Below are positions 1 through 6,693 of a stretch of DNA of 6,693 bases, one piece after another (position 1 is the first letter of the stretch; the number at the start of each line of letters is the position of its first letter). The notes beneath the pieces were generated by a model. The model saw only the letters and a list, made by a program, of their open reading frames with translations. It was not told the DNA's origin and did not search any database. Source of the DNA: RH2-MAG17b sp035945515 (lineage in GTDB: Bacteria; Acidobacteriota; Terriglobia; UBA7540); contig DASZAE010000313.1 of NCBI GenBank assembly GCA_035945515.1, positions 1 through 6,693 of the forward strand, given 5' to 3'. The position numbers were made by a program, and so were the translations under genes.

Positions 1-140
1 CTGGAGCGCCTGGCTTGCGAGCCAACCTCAGCTTTGATTGCATTGTTTGCCATACTCCCCGTCGACTGCCGGACGCAAGAGGAGAACAATAGCACAGTCA
101 GCATCCGAAGTTAAGGTTATACTGCGATAGGAGGAAAGCG
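1..140. other. Left-edge stretch with no confident gene
   Basis: Nothing here can be called a gene. One frame is open from base 1 to a TAA at 112-114 and could be the tail of an upstream gene, but the 37 residues resemble nothing I know. A 5-bp stem with a TGCG loop (11-24) lacks a following T-run, so it is not a convincing terminator. A TATACT hexamer at 118-123 resembles a -10 box but has no matching -35, and it lies too close to the ribosome binding site of the next gene to be a good promoter. The promoter of the gene starting at 141 is therefore not located. Confidence 0.4.
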
Positions 141-506
141 ATGGCATACTGCCCAAACTGCGGAGTGGAGTATCAGGAAAACGCGCATGAATGTATGGAT
201 TGTCACGTGCTGTTGCATCCGGGAGCGCCGCCACTCGCCGCCGTTGAAGCAGAGCACGGTGATCCGGCCGAAAAGCTCGTCCGCGTTCGCGTTTTCAGCG
301 GGCCTACGTCCTTGATGCAGGCCGATCTGGGGCGGAATCTACTTGAGACAGAGGGTATTCCTTGTGTGCTACAGGGGCATGTTATGGGCGAAATCCTGCC
401 CGGCGTTGAACCCATACAGATGCTTGTCCATGAGAGCGATGCGGACCGGGCAAACGATATTCTTACCGCATACCTGGACAACCCGCAAGCCGAACCCGCG
501 GAGTGA
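141..506 (+). CDS. Zinc-ribbon protein with DUF2007 (putative signal-transducing) domain
   Basis: A 121-residue soluble protein with no signal peptide or membrane segment. The N-terminus is a four-cysteine zinc ribbon (C4, C7, C18, C21, as CPNC and CMDC). A Pro/Ala-rich linker follows, then a DUF2007-type domain at about residues 47-112, with the family's features: a V-R-V-F-S start, a helix that 'spans' L-x-x-E-G-I-P, and a closing V-x-E-x-D-A-x-x-A-x-x-I-L segment. DUF2007 proteins are small and of unknown biochemical role; the domain is often described as a putative signal-transducing fold. The start is well supported by GGAGG at 130-134, six bases before the ATG. The gene converges on the TPR gene with a 40-bp gap and shows no operon partner in this window. 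Family call is confident; function is unknown. Confidence 0.8.
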   Translation: MAYCPNCGVEYQENAHECMDCHVLLHPGAPPLAAVEAEHGDPAEKLVRVRVFSGPTSLMQADLGRNLLETEGIPCVLQGHVMGEILPGVEPIQMLVHESDADRANDILTAYLDNPQAEPAE

Positions 507-546
507 AGCCGTAGCTTATGCCAATAGGGGCAAAGCCAGCGGATGT

Positions 547-987
547 TTATTTGTCCTTATTCTTGGCCAAATCTCGCTTCAGACGGATAATCGCTTTGTG
601 CGCGCCCTTCGCCCGCGCCGCGTCCCGGTCCGAGGGGAGTTCGGCGAGATACTTCTCATAGGCTGCAAGCGCCTTCTGGCGTTTTCCCGTTGCCTCATAG
701 ACCTTCCCAAGCGCGAGGTAAGCAGGGGCGTAGTCTGGATCGGTGCGAATCGCTTCCTGGTAACGGCTGAGAGCGCCTGCGAAGTCGCTGCGGCGTAAGT
801 AAAAGTTGCCAATCTCGACGGACTTCGCGGCGGAAGGCGGCTGAAACGGCCAATCAGCCCGCGTGTTTTCTGCCGCGTTATGGCCTGTGGACGGCCCATT
901 TGCGTCATGGGTTTGACCGGCCTCAAGCGGTAGCGCGGCTATCGCCAGCGACAGCAGCAAAATCAAACCGCAACCCAGGCGTAGCAT
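547..987 (-). CDS. Small exported protein with two TPR repeats
   Basis: Starting at the ATG at 987, the product is 146 residues. It opens with a signal peptide (short n-region with one Arg, then a Leu/Ile/Ala-rich core at about 7-20, and a likely cleavage after LEA near residue 23). A low-complexity polar linker follows, then two back-to-back 34-residue TPR units at about 53-86 and 87-120. These show the expected small/aromatic pattern (Y-x-x-A-I-R-x-D-P and A-Y-x-x-L-G-x-x-Y). The tail is basic. TPR units bind partner peptides or proteins, so a periplasmic scaffold or assembly role is likely, but no partner is evident. The frame stays open upstream to 1098; that extension would place 37 polar, Arg-rich residues before the signal peptide, so I prefer 987. 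No Shine-Dalgarno is seen; see the promoter at 994-1022. Confidence 0.75.
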   Translation of the reverse strand: MLRLGCGLILLLSLAIAALPLEAGQTHDANGPSTGHNAAENTRADWPFQPPSAAKSVEIGNFYLRRSDFAGALSRYQEAIRTDPDYAPAYLALGKVYEATGKRQKALAAYEKYLAELPSDRDAARAKGAHKAIIRLKRDLAKNKDK

Positions 988-993
988 GAGAAA

Positions 994-1022
994 ATTGTGC
1001 CGCCATGATGGAGAAGAGTCAA
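994..1022 (-). promoter_or_regulatory. Candidate promoter of the TPR gene, possibly leaderless
   Basis: On the minus strand TTGACT (1022-1017; 5 of 6 to the -35 consensus) is separated by 17 bases from CACAAT (999-994; 4 of 6 to the -10 consensus). Six bases separate the -10 from the ATG at 987, so transcription would begin at or next to the start codon. That fits the lack of a ribosome binding site. It is a pattern match only. Confidence 0.35.
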
Positions 1023-1075
1023 TCGAGTAACGGCCCAGGCGGCGAACGGTTGGGGAGTGCCGCCGTGCAACTAAC

Positions 1076-1104
1076 TTGCATGTGAAGAGAATCTTCAATA
1101 ATCT
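1076..1104 (+). promoter_or_regulatory. Weak candidate promoter for the MBL-fold gene
   Basis: TTGCAT (1076-1081) lies 15 bases before AATAAT (1097-1102; 5 of 6 to the -10 consensus), or 17 before the poorer TAATCT (1099-1104). Transcription would start near 1109. That leaves almost no leader for ATG 1115 but 45-69 bases for GTG 1154 or GTG 1178, mildly favouring the downstream starts. The match is weak. Confidence 0.2.
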
Positions 1105-1114
1105 TTAGTTGCGA

Positions 1115-2248
1115 ATGCTTTGTGAAACGGAAAAAGCACGGCGGCGATTCACGGTGCGTGCCTATCCAGCGATACGCGTGAAACGGGCGTGCGTTTTCTG
1201 GCTGGCAGCCATTGCTCTTGCCGCCGTCATCTATGTCCGCCCCGCCTGCGCCTTGGGCCGCAATTACGAGGTGCGGCAAGTTGCGCCCAACACTTTCGTA
1301 TGGCTGCCGGACGACGTGATGGACCAGAACGGCGACCCCTACTTCAGCCGGGCCGGCAACGCGGGTTTCATCATCACCCCGGAAGGCGTGGTGGTGATTA
1401 ACTCGGCTAACAACCCATTCCACGCGGGTGAAATCCTCTACGAAATCCGGCAGCGCACGCAGCTTCCCGTTCGTCTCGTCATCGACCTTGGAGCCCAAGG
1501 GGATGAGATGCTCGGCAACGAGGTTTTCGCCGAGCAGCGCGCCACCATCATTTCTACCTCCGCCGCCAAGTCTGAGATGCAGGCCTATCAGCATGACATC
1601 GAGCGCAGGCTCACTCTCGATCCCGAGCTCCCTGCGCGCATGAGAGGCATCCACTTTACTTTGCCGGAGCAGACCTTTACCGGCCAATCCTCGCTAAGTC
1701 TGGGCGGCGCCGAGATCCGCATGACTGCCATGGATTGCGGGCTGCCGGGTGAAACACGCGGGGATGCGGTGGTCTACCTGCCACAGCAAAAGGTGCTCTT
1801 CCTCGGCGATCTTTATGTGAAGGGATTCGTGCCACAGGTTGATTCGCGCGATGTGGGGCGCTGGATCGGCGTCCTCAGCGAGGTCGGAAAATGGGATGTC
1901 GCAACTTATGTTCCAGGCCACGGAGATCCGGGCGCAAAATCCGGCTTGGCGAATTTTAGAGGGTTCCTCGAATGGCTGCAGGCGGGAGTGACAGCGGGCG
2001 TGCAACAAGGCAAGTCTCTTTCTGACGTGGAGCAGAGACTTCTTTCCTCAAGCGCCTTCAACCTGCTTGCCCTTGATCTCGCGCCCAGGACCATCGCCGC
2101 TGTTTATAACCAGGCGGTACGAGCCGCGCTGCGGCGGCGCGCCGCGAAAGAGAGCATCCCGGCTCCCGCAGTTACGCAGCAGAGAGTCCCTTCCGCAACC
2201 GGCGTCCGCGGATTCGCAGGCACAAACCCCGCGGCCCCGCAAGAATGA
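1115..2248 (+). CDS. Exported metallo-beta-lactamase-fold protein with a degenerate metal site
   Basis: A 377-residue protein from ATG 1115. A hydrophobic signal segment lies at about 26-40, with likely cleavage after the A-C-A near residue 46. The body has the order of the MBL fold as seen in SoxH-like/quinoprotein-relay hydrolases: G-N-A-G-F-I-I-T-P-E-G-V-V-V-I at about 80-95, L-V-I-D-L before the metal loop, D-A-V-V-Y-L-P and F-L-G-D near 217-232, and V-P-G-H-G at 266-270. The ligands are mostly replaced: the HxHxDH stretch reads G126-A-Q128-G-D130-E131, and the usual His of GHTxGD is E213. D130, D232 and H269 remain. Catalysis as a normal zinc hydrolase is therefore doubtful. The C-terminal ~35 residues are a Pro/Ala-rich tail. 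The start is uncertain: no good Shine-Dalgarno precedes TTG 1109, ATG 1115, GTG 1154 or GTG 1178, and GTG 1178 would give the most typical short signal peptide. The gene lies 122 bp before the cytochrome gene, same strand, probably co-transcribed. Confidence 0.85.
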   Translation: MLCETEKARRRFTVRAYPAIRVKRACVFWLAAIALAAVIYVRPACALGRNYEVRQVAPNTFVWLPDDVMDQNGDPYFSRAGNAGFIITPEGVVVINSANNPFHAGEILYEIRQRTQLPVRLVIDLGAQGDEMLGNEVFAEQRATIISTSAAKSEMQAYQHDIERRLTLDPELPARMRGIHFTLPEQTFTGQSSLSLGGAEIRMTAMDCGLPGETRGDAVVYLPQQKVLFLGDLYVKGFVPQVDSRDVGRWIGVLSEVGKWDVATYVPGHGDPGAKSGLANFRGFLEWLQAGVTAGVQQGKSLSDVEQRLLSSSAFNLLALDLAPRTIAAVYNQAVRAALRRRAAKESIPAPAVTQQRVPSATGVRGFAGTNPAAPQE

Positions 2249-2252
2249 TTTC

Positions 2253-2337
2253 GTAGCGCAGACTTGTCGTTCAAGTCTGCGGGTTGTGATGACCCCCAAA
2301 ATTAGAGCCGCGGAGTTATAAAACAACTCCGCGCTAC
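2253..2337. repeat. REP-pair (BIME-like) palindromic element, copy 1
   Basis: Two hairpins in inverted orientation, each with GTAG at its outer 5' edge. The left unit has GTAG at 2253-2256, then a perfect 10-bp stem 2257-2266/2272-2281 with a 5-base loop. The right unit, read on the minus strand, has GTAG at 2337-2334 and a perfect 9-bp stem 2309-2317/2325-2333 with a 7-base loop. A GTAG tetranucleotide before an imperfect or perfect hairpin is the hallmark of REP sequences moved by RAYT (TnpA-REP) transposases; no RAYT gene is present here. The element begins 5 bases after the stop of the MBL-fold gene and ends 33 bases before the cytochrome start. In a joint transcript it would fold into two strong hairpins, so it could terminate, attenuate or protect the message. 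A closely related copy lies at 3868-3958. Confidence 0.8.
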
Positions 2338-2370
2338 CTTGCTATAGCGGCAATCCAGGGAGGGCAAATT

Positions 2371-3843
2371 ATGCGCGTCAGCATCGGAGCAATCGGTTTT
2401 GCGGTCGTTTTTCTTACCCTGCCCTGTTGGGCACAGGAATTCCACCCAAATATTCCAAGAGCTTGGGACGACAAGGCCGTGCAGGGGTTAGAAGTGCCGC
2501 TAGCCCAGCGTGACCGATCACCCCGCTATATGAACGCGGCGGAATACTACAAGCTTAAGGTGCGGCCTATCTACCGCTCATACCCCGTTTATGTGAAAGG
2601 GCGCGAGCCGACGGGCTATCGAGAGTCGTTGAAGCAGAAAGAGCCCGAGATCATCTTTGACCCCTCTAAGCTCCGCACCAAAGCAGACTGGATTGCAGCC
2701 GGCAAGCTCGTTTTTGAATCGGACACGCAGTTCCGTCCGGCACCACCAGAACCGCCGGCGGAAGGTGACGTTCCGGTTCCGGTTTTGAAGGACGGCACGT
2801 TCTTGGCTGCTCGTTATTACATCCGCAAGAAGGGCGTGCTGGAGGTCGGGAGAGACTCCTGCGCCGGATGCCATACGCGTCTGATGGCTGACGGCTCCCT
2901 CTTGGAGGGTGCGCAAGGATCGGCGGCCTTCGGACCCAAAGCGGCGCCACTCCGGGTGGAGCACATGAGAACCGATCAGTTTCGGCGCCGATTGCACTTT
3001 CTTTGGATTGATTACGGGACTCCTTGGGTGATGAGCCGCGAACAACTGGAGGCGTATTACACAAAGGAGGAGTACGTCCGCGAACTGGCGGCCGTGGTCG
3101 AGCACCCCGGGGTATTTCCGCGGCAGGGCACGAGCTTCTCGCACCCGGTTCACATCCCGTCGCTCATCGGCGTTCAGCATCGCAAGTATCTTGATGCTAC
3201 GGGCCTCGTCCGAAATCGCTCCATCGGCGACCTCATGCGCTACGCCATCCTCAATGAAGGCATGGATACGCTCGCCCACTTCGGCGATTTCCAGCCGAGC
3301 CCGCATGCAACGCCCTTCAGTGGCGAGGAAGGGACGCGATACAGCGATGCAGAGCTCTACGCGCTGGCTCTTTACCTCTATTCACTCAAGCCGCCGCCGA
3401 ATCCTAACAAATTTGACGCGCTTGCGGCGCGCGGTCAGAAAGTTTTCGACCGCGAAGGCTGTGCCATGTGCCACACTCCGCCGCTTTACACCAACAACAA
3501 GCTCACGCCAGCGATTGGGTTCAAAGTCCCTGATGATCTTCGTCAGACCGACGACATTCTGGATATCTCGGTCGGAACCGAGCCGTACCTTGCGCTCAAA
3601 ACTCGCAGAGGGACTGGGTTCTACAAGGTGCCGTCACTACAAGGCGTTTGGTTCCGCAACGCGTTCGGCCATACAGGTCAGGCAGAGACGTTGGAAGAAT
3701 GGTTCGACCCCGCGCGGCTTAAATCCGATTATGTGCCGAAAGGCTTTCACCTTGGCCCCGGTCCCATTCAAGGGCACCCGTTCGGGCTGGACTTGAACCC
3801 CGAGGACAAGAAGGCTCTTATCGCGTTTTTGAAGACGTTGTAA
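2371..3843 (+). CDS. Exported di-haem cytochrome c, CCP/MauG/RoxA-like
   Basis: A 490-residue protein, ATG preceded by GGGAGGG (2358-2364) at 6 bases. A signal peptide occupies about 1-21 (hydrophobic core, likely cleavage after C-W-A), placing it in the periplasm. Two covalent haem motifs are visible: C164-A-G-C-H168 and C364-A-M-C-H368. Each is followed by a P-S-L-x-G-V segment (263-268 and 421-426) and then a helix-rich closing stretch, as expected of the two cytochrome lobes of the di-haem peroxidase superfamily. The C-terminus (H-P-F-G-L-D-L-x-P-E-D-K-K-A-L-I-A-F-L) is typical of large uncharacterised members. The 200-residue haem spacing is larger than in classical cytochrome c peroxidases and close to that of the rubber oxygenase RoxA, and there is an extra ~140-residue N-terminal region. 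Peroxidase, oxygenase or electron-transfer roles are all possible; the substrate cannot be read from sequence. The gene is flanked on both sides by the REP-pair element. Confidence 0.88.
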   Translation: MRVSIGAIGFAVVFLTLPCWAQEFHPNIPRAWDDKAVQGLEVPLAQRDRSPRYMNAAEYYKLKVRPIYRSYPVYVKGREPTGYRESLKQKEPEIIFDPSKLRTKADWIAAGKLVFESDTQFRPAPPEPPAEGDVPVPVLKDGTFLAARYYIRKKGVLEVGRDSCAGCHTRLMADGSLLEGAQGSAAFGPKAAPLRVEHMRTDQFRRRLHFLWIDYGTPWVMSREQLEAYYTKEEYVRELAAVVEHPGVFPRQGTSFSHPVHIPSLIGVQHRKYLDATGLVRNRSIGDLMRYAILNEGMDTLAHFGDFQPSPHATPFSGEEGTRYSDAELYALALYLYSLKPPPNPNKFDALAARGQKVFDREGCAMCHTPPLYTNNKLTPAIGFKVPDDLRQTDDILDISVGTEPYLALKTRRGTGFYKVPSLQGVWFRNAFGHTGQAETLEEWFDPARLKSDYVPKGFHLGPGPIQGHPFGLDLNPEDKKALIAFLKTL

Positions 3844-3867
3844 AGGGCAGTGATGAGTGACAAGCGG

Positions 3868-3958
3868 GTAGCGCAGAGTTTCGCGTTCCAGAAACTCTGC
3901 GGGTTTTGGGTTGTTTCCTTCCTCAAAGCCGCGGAGTTACAAAACAACTCCGCGCTAC
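3868..3958. repeat. REP-pair (BIME-like) palindromic element, copy 2
   Basis: Same architecture as the copy at 2253-2337. The left unit has GTAG at 3868-3871 and a perfect 11-bp stem 3872-3882/3891-3901 with an 8-base loop. The right unit, on the minus strand, has GTAG at 3958-3955 and a 9-bp stem 3930-3938/3946-3954. The right unit is nearly identical to copy 1 (one loop change, T to C). The left stem differs in sequence but stays fully paired, and the middle spacer is unrelated. It fills most of the gap between the convergent cytochrome (stop 3843) and hydrolase (stop 3975) genes, where two hairpins could end transcription from both sides, although neither is followed by a clean U-tract. 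Confidence 0.8.
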
Positions 3959-3974
3959 ATCCTCGAGACGCAGG

Positions 3975-5765
3975 TCAGTTGGGCATCACCGGAAGGATGA
4001 GCGCCGAGGGATGCGCGGTGTCGTGATAAACGGTGTTAGTGGCCTTCACCCAGTGCGCACCCGTCTCAGGGTTTTCACGCGTGTTCAGATTGCGGTCAAA
4101 GCGCGGGAAGTTGCTGCTCGAAACATCGAGCCGCAGACGGTGCCCCGCCAGAAAATCGTTGCTCGTGGCCCACATATCGATAGTGAACTGATACACCTTG
4201 CCGGGCGTCATGAACTCGGCCTTTTCCATCGAATTGCGGTACCGCACGCGAATAATGCCGCCTGTAATGTTGCGGGCAAAGCCGTCCGGCCCAATGTCGG
4301 TCAGCATGGCAGTAAAGTCGGTGTCGGGCGCCGAGGAGCTTGCGTAGAGCACGAGATGCACCGGGCCGGTGACGACGAAATCGCGCTTAAAGACCGGGGT
4401 TGAGAACACCAGCACGTCTTTGCGCGCTTCGCTCGACCGCTGGTCGCGCGCGCCGGGTTCGAGGTGAATGCTGTCGCAGCACAGCCTGCCGCCGAGAGTG
4501 GGCACGGGATTCGCAGGGTCGTAGACAAAGCGGTCCGGCGCCTCTTTTTCCGGCTCAGCTTCGCTCAACGCCCCGTCCCCCGTAGCAGTGTTCGCTTTGC
4601 CTTCCGAATGCAGATAAAAGCGGGTGGCGCGGGCGCCAGGCGGCGGCCAATCGCTGGCCTCGCGCCATTCGTCGCGGCCCATCTCAAAATATTTCACCGG
4701 CTTTTCCTGCGCCATGCCGTTCTGAACGCCCTTAAAAAGGTAATCGTACCAACGGATCATCATGCCATCGATATCAGGCACAGATTGCGCGCCGAAATCA
4801 ACGTCGCCCACCTTGCGCCCCATTCCTGCGTGTCCACCCACGATGATGAGCAGCCGCTGTCTGTCGCGCGCTGCCGCCGTGCCGCCATGAGCTTTGATGC
4901 CCATATAATTGCGCAACGTTCCGTCAAGAAACAGGTCATACCATCCGCCGATGTGAAAAGCCGGTACTCGAATGCGGGAATAATCCGCCTCAATTGACCA
5001 CTGCTTCCAGTAATCGTCGTAGGTGGGATGCCGCAGCCAGTCGAGATAGTAAGGAGCAAGAGCCTTGAGTCCATCCGTTCCAAGCGTGGTGGGCGCGGGG
5101 AAAAGCGAGAAATGATCAAGAGGAAGCGTCTTTTCGTAATTGACCGCATCCGTGGCTTCTGCTACGCGGCGGTCAAGCGTGTTCTGCGCCAGCCCGGACG
5201 TCCAGGATTGGTCAAACCATTGGGTTAACGCCCCTCCCTGATAAGTCCAGTTGCGATGATAGTTCGAAGCGGTGACGGTTGGGAAAATGCCCGCAAGGTG
5301 CGGCGGATGCGCGATGGCGGCCAGCATTTGCGTGGCTCCCACATAGGACCCGCCGAACATGCCGACTTTGCCATTTGAGTATGGCAGCTTGGCGGCCCAT
5401 TCGACAGTGTCATAACCGTCAGCCGATTCGTGCTTGAACGTATACCACTCGCCTGCCGAGGCATAGCGCCCGCGGCAGTCCTGAATAATCACCACGTATC
5501 CGTGTCCTGCGGCCTTGTAGGCGGTTTCGACTTCGCCCGCCTTGTTATAGGGGGTGCGCTCGAGCAGCACAGGGAACCTGCCGGGCGCGGCAGGGCGGTA
5601 TATATCAGCGCGCAGAACCACCCCGTCGCGCATGGGGACGGGCACATCTTGCTGGATAAGGATGTTCTCAGTTTGAGCTGCGGCCAGCGTCGCGCGCGCG
5701 CCAACCAGCATCACGGCTCCAAGCAGCACTGCAAGCAGTCTTTTCGTCGCGGGCATAGGGGTCAT
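3975..5765 (-). CDS. Exported CocE/NonD-family alpha/beta hydrolase (peptidase S15-like)
   Basis: A 596-residue serine hydrolase. A signal peptide (K-R followed by a Leu/Val/Ala core, cleavage after A-A-A near residue 30) predicts export. The catalytic domain shows the family landmarks in order: V-P-M-R-D-G-V near 43-49, R-T-P-Y with oxyanion-type Tyr73, G-G-S140-Y-V-G as the nucleophile elbow, G-G-W-Y-D277 as the acid, and G-G-H312 as the base. The C-terminal jelly-roll (about 345-596) contains D-T-D-F-T-A-M-L-T-D-I-G-P-D-G and the closing L-D-V-S-S-S-N-F-P-R-F-D-R-N block. Relatives include cocaine esterase, alpha-amino-acid ester hydrolases, glutaryl acylases and X-Pro dipeptidyl peptidases; which substrate applies cannot be told. 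The frame is open to 5843, but ATG 5765 is chosen because it has GAGGAA six bases upstream and because the longer version would start upstream of the promoter. A divergent LysR gene may control it. Confidence 0.9.
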   Translation of the reverse strand: MTPMPATKRLLAVLLGAVMLVGARATLAAAQTENILIQQDVPVPMRDGVVLRADIYRPAAPGRFPVLLERTPYNKAGEVETAYKAAGHGYVVIIQDCRGRYASAGEWYTFKHESADGYDTVEWAAKLPYSNGKVGMFGGSYVGATQMLAAIAHPPHLAGIFPTVTASNYHRNWTYQGGALTQWFDQSWTSGLAQNTLDRRVAEATDAVNYEKTLPLDHFSLFPAPTTLGTDGLKALAPYYLDWLRHPTYDDYWKQWSIEADYSRIRVPAFHIGGWYDLFLDGTLRNYMGIKAHGGTAAARDRQRLLIIVGGHAGMGRKVGDVDFGAQSVPDIDGMMIRWYDYLFKGVQNGMAQEKPVKYFEMGRDEWREASDWPPPGARATRFYLHSEGKANTATGDGALSEAEPEKEAPDRFVYDPANPVPTLGGRLCCDSIHLEPGARDQRSSEARKDVLVFSTPVFKRDFVVTGPVHLVLYASSSAPDTDFTAMLTDIGPDGFARNITGGIIRVRYRNSMEKAEFMTPGKVYQFTIDMWATSNDFLAGHRLRLDVSSSNFPRFDRNLNTRENPETGAHWVKATNTVYHDTAHPSALILPVMPN

Positions 5766-5771
5766 GATGGT

Positions 5772-5777
5772 TTCCTC
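5772..5777 (-). promoter_or_regulatory. Ribosome binding site fixing the hydrolase start
   Basis: GAGGAA on the minus strand, six bases before ATG 5765. It is the only good Shine-Dalgarno near the candidate starts and argues against both the upstream ATG at 5843 and the second ATG at 5756. Confidence 0.75.
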
Positions 5778-5805
5778 GCTCAAAATGGTCAAAACGCGAA
5801 TGATG

Positions 5806-5833
5806 AATATAAAACATCCGCCACGAATGTCAA
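5806..5833 (-). promoter_or_regulatory. Sigma-70-type promoter of the hydrolase gene
   Basis: On the minus strand a perfect TTGACA -35 (5833-5828) and TATATT -10 (5811-5806, 5 of 6) are separated by 16 bases. Transcription should start near 5799, giving a leader of about 34 bases before ATG 5765 that includes the GAGGAA site. A direct repeat TCAAAA (5780-5785 and 5789-5794 on the + strand) sits in the leader; its meaning is unknown. Confidence 0.65.
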
Positions 5834-5885
5834 CCAGGGGCATCTGTGTCGCTGCGCAATCAAGTCGAAGTCATCGGCAAGTTTC

Positions 5886-5894
5886 TGGTAGAAT
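5886..5894 (+). promoter_or_regulatory. Extended -10 promoter of the LysR gene
   Basis: TG-G-TAGAAT matches the extended -10 pattern (TGnTATAAT with one mismatch), which can act without a good -35; the upstream TCGAAG at 5865-5870 is only a poor -35. Transcription would start about 5901, roughly 13 bases before the ATG. Confidence 0.4.
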
Positions 5895-5911
5895 CAAGAA
5901 TTATCTGATTC
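5891..5911. promoter_or_regulatory. Inverted repeat over the LysR start region, candidate operator
   Basis: A perfect 6-bp inverted repeat, GAATCA (5891-5896) and TGATTC (5906-5911), separated by 9 bases. It overlaps the extended -10 and the predicted transcription start, and ends two bases before the ATG. LysR-type regulators commonly bind dyads in the gap between divergent genes and repress themselves, so autoregulation is plausible. The half-sites do not give the exact T-N11-A spacing (the symmetric T and A are 13 bases apart). Confidence 0.35.
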
Positions 5912-5913
5912 CA

Positions 5914-6693
5914 ATGGATTACGATCAACTTTCAAGCTTCTTAGAGGTTGCCAAGCTGCAAAGCTTCTCGCGCGCGGCGGAAAAGATCTATCGCACCCAG
6001 CCCGCCATCAGCGCGCAGGTGCGGCTGCTCGAGCAGGAATGCGGCGAGCGCCTGTTTGACCGCAGCGGCAAAAAAGTCCAACTCACCCCAGCCGGTGAAA
6101 TTTTGCAGGGGTACGCGCAGAAGATTATCGATCTGCACAAAGAGGCGCTGCAAGCGGTTGCGGAGTTGAACCAGACCGCGCGCGGAAAGCTCTTGATCGG
6201 CGCCAATGAAGCGACGTGCCTCTATGTGCTGCCCAAAACCTTTGCGCGTTTCAGAGGGCTTTATCCACTGGTTCAGATCAGCATCTACCGCAACTTCAGC
6301 CATAAGATTTTGCAGAAGGTGCAGGAGGGCGCGGTTGAAATCGGAATCGTCACGCTGCCTTTTGCGGCGAACAATTTGGAAGTGATTCCGATCTCACGGG
6401 AAGAAATCCAGGTGGTGGTTCCCGCCGGCCATGCTTTGGCCAAGAATCGCAGCGTCACGGTGGAAGAAGTGGCAAATTTTCCGCTGATTCTGCCCAAAAC
6501 CGGGCACACCCGCGTGGTGCTTGACCGCCTGCTGCGCGATTTCCGCGATCATGTGCAAATCTCGATGGAGCTCGCGAGCGTGGAAACCATCAAGAAGTTC
6601 GTCGGCGCGGGCCTGGGCATTTCGCTCATCAGCCGCGCCTACGTTCAGACCGAAGTGTCCGCGGGCTTGTTAAAACTCATCCCTTTGGAAGGG
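5914..6693 (+). CDS. LysR-family transcriptional regulator, 3' end beyond the window
   Basis: 260 codons are present with no stop; family members are usually about 300 residues, so perhaps 30-45 are missing. The N-terminus M-D-Y-D-Q-L-x-x-F-L-E-V-A is the standard LysR opening. The winged helix-turn-helix lies at about 18-37 (S-F-S-R-A-A-E through P-A-I-S-A-Q-V-R-L-L-E), followed by L-F-D-R and L-T-P-A-G-E. A linker helix (about 62-88) leads to the periplasmic-binding-protein-like effector domain from about residue 92 (G-K-L-L-I-G-A), with G-A-V-E-I-G-I-V at 139-146 and V-G-A-G-L-G-I-S-L-I near 230-239. The start has no clear Shine-Dalgarno but is fixed by homology. The gene is divergent from the hydrolase gene, the usual layout for a LysR regulator and its target, though the effector is unknown. 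Confidence 0.93.
   Translation, partial: MDYDQLSSFLEVAKLQSFSRAAEKIYRTQPAISAQVRLLEQECGERLFDRSGKKVQLTPAGEILQGYAQKIIDLHKEALQAVAELNQTARGKLLIGANEATCLYVLPKTFARFRGLYPLVQISIYRNFSHKILQKVQEGAVEIGIVTLPFAANNLEVIPISREEIQVVVPAGHALAKNRSVTVEEVANFPLILPKTGHTRVVLDRLLRDFRDHVQISMELASVETIKKFVGAGLGISLISRAYVQTEVSAGLLKLIPLEG

Overview
The window reads as moderately GC-rich chromosomal DNA from a Gram-negative bacterium. An acidobacterium-like host is my best guess. It rests on the zinc-ribbon/DUF2007 protein, the number of exported proteins and the style of the intergenic palindromes; there is no rRNA or other taxonomic marker, so this is inference. Six protein genes are supported. I see no tRNA, rRNA, CRISPR array, insertion sequence or phage gene.

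Left part (1-1114): a small cytoplasmic zinc-ribbon + DUF2007 protein (141-506, +) faces a short exported two-TPR protein (547-987, -). The TPR gene is divergent from the next gene and may be transcribed without a leader.

Middle (1115-3974): an exported metallo-beta-lactamase-fold protein is followed in the same direction by an exported di-haem cytochrome c of the cytochrome c peroxidase/MauG/RoxA-like superfamily. The MBL-fold protein has lost most of the normal metal ligands (the HxHxDH stretch reads GAQGDE and the later His is Glu), while the fold and the 'second metal' side remain. The cytochrome gene is bracketed by two copies of an 85-91 bp element. Each copy is two hairpins in inverted orientation, each hairpin carrying GTAG at its 5' edge, which is the layout of REP pairs (BIMEs). 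The stems differ in sequence between copies but keep perfect pairing.

Right part (3975-6693): an exported CocE/NonD-type (S15) alpha/beta hydrolase on the minus strand is divergent from a LysR-family regulator that runs off the right edge. The 148-bp gap between them holds a near-consensus promoter for the hydrolase (TTGACA-N16-TATATT), an extended -10 for the regulator, and an inverted repeat over the regulator's start region that could be its operator.

Four of the six products carry signal peptides, so the theme is envelope/periplasmic chemistry. The most unusual items are the ligand-depleted MBL protein next to the di-haem cytochrome, and the REP-pair elements around the cytochrome gene.
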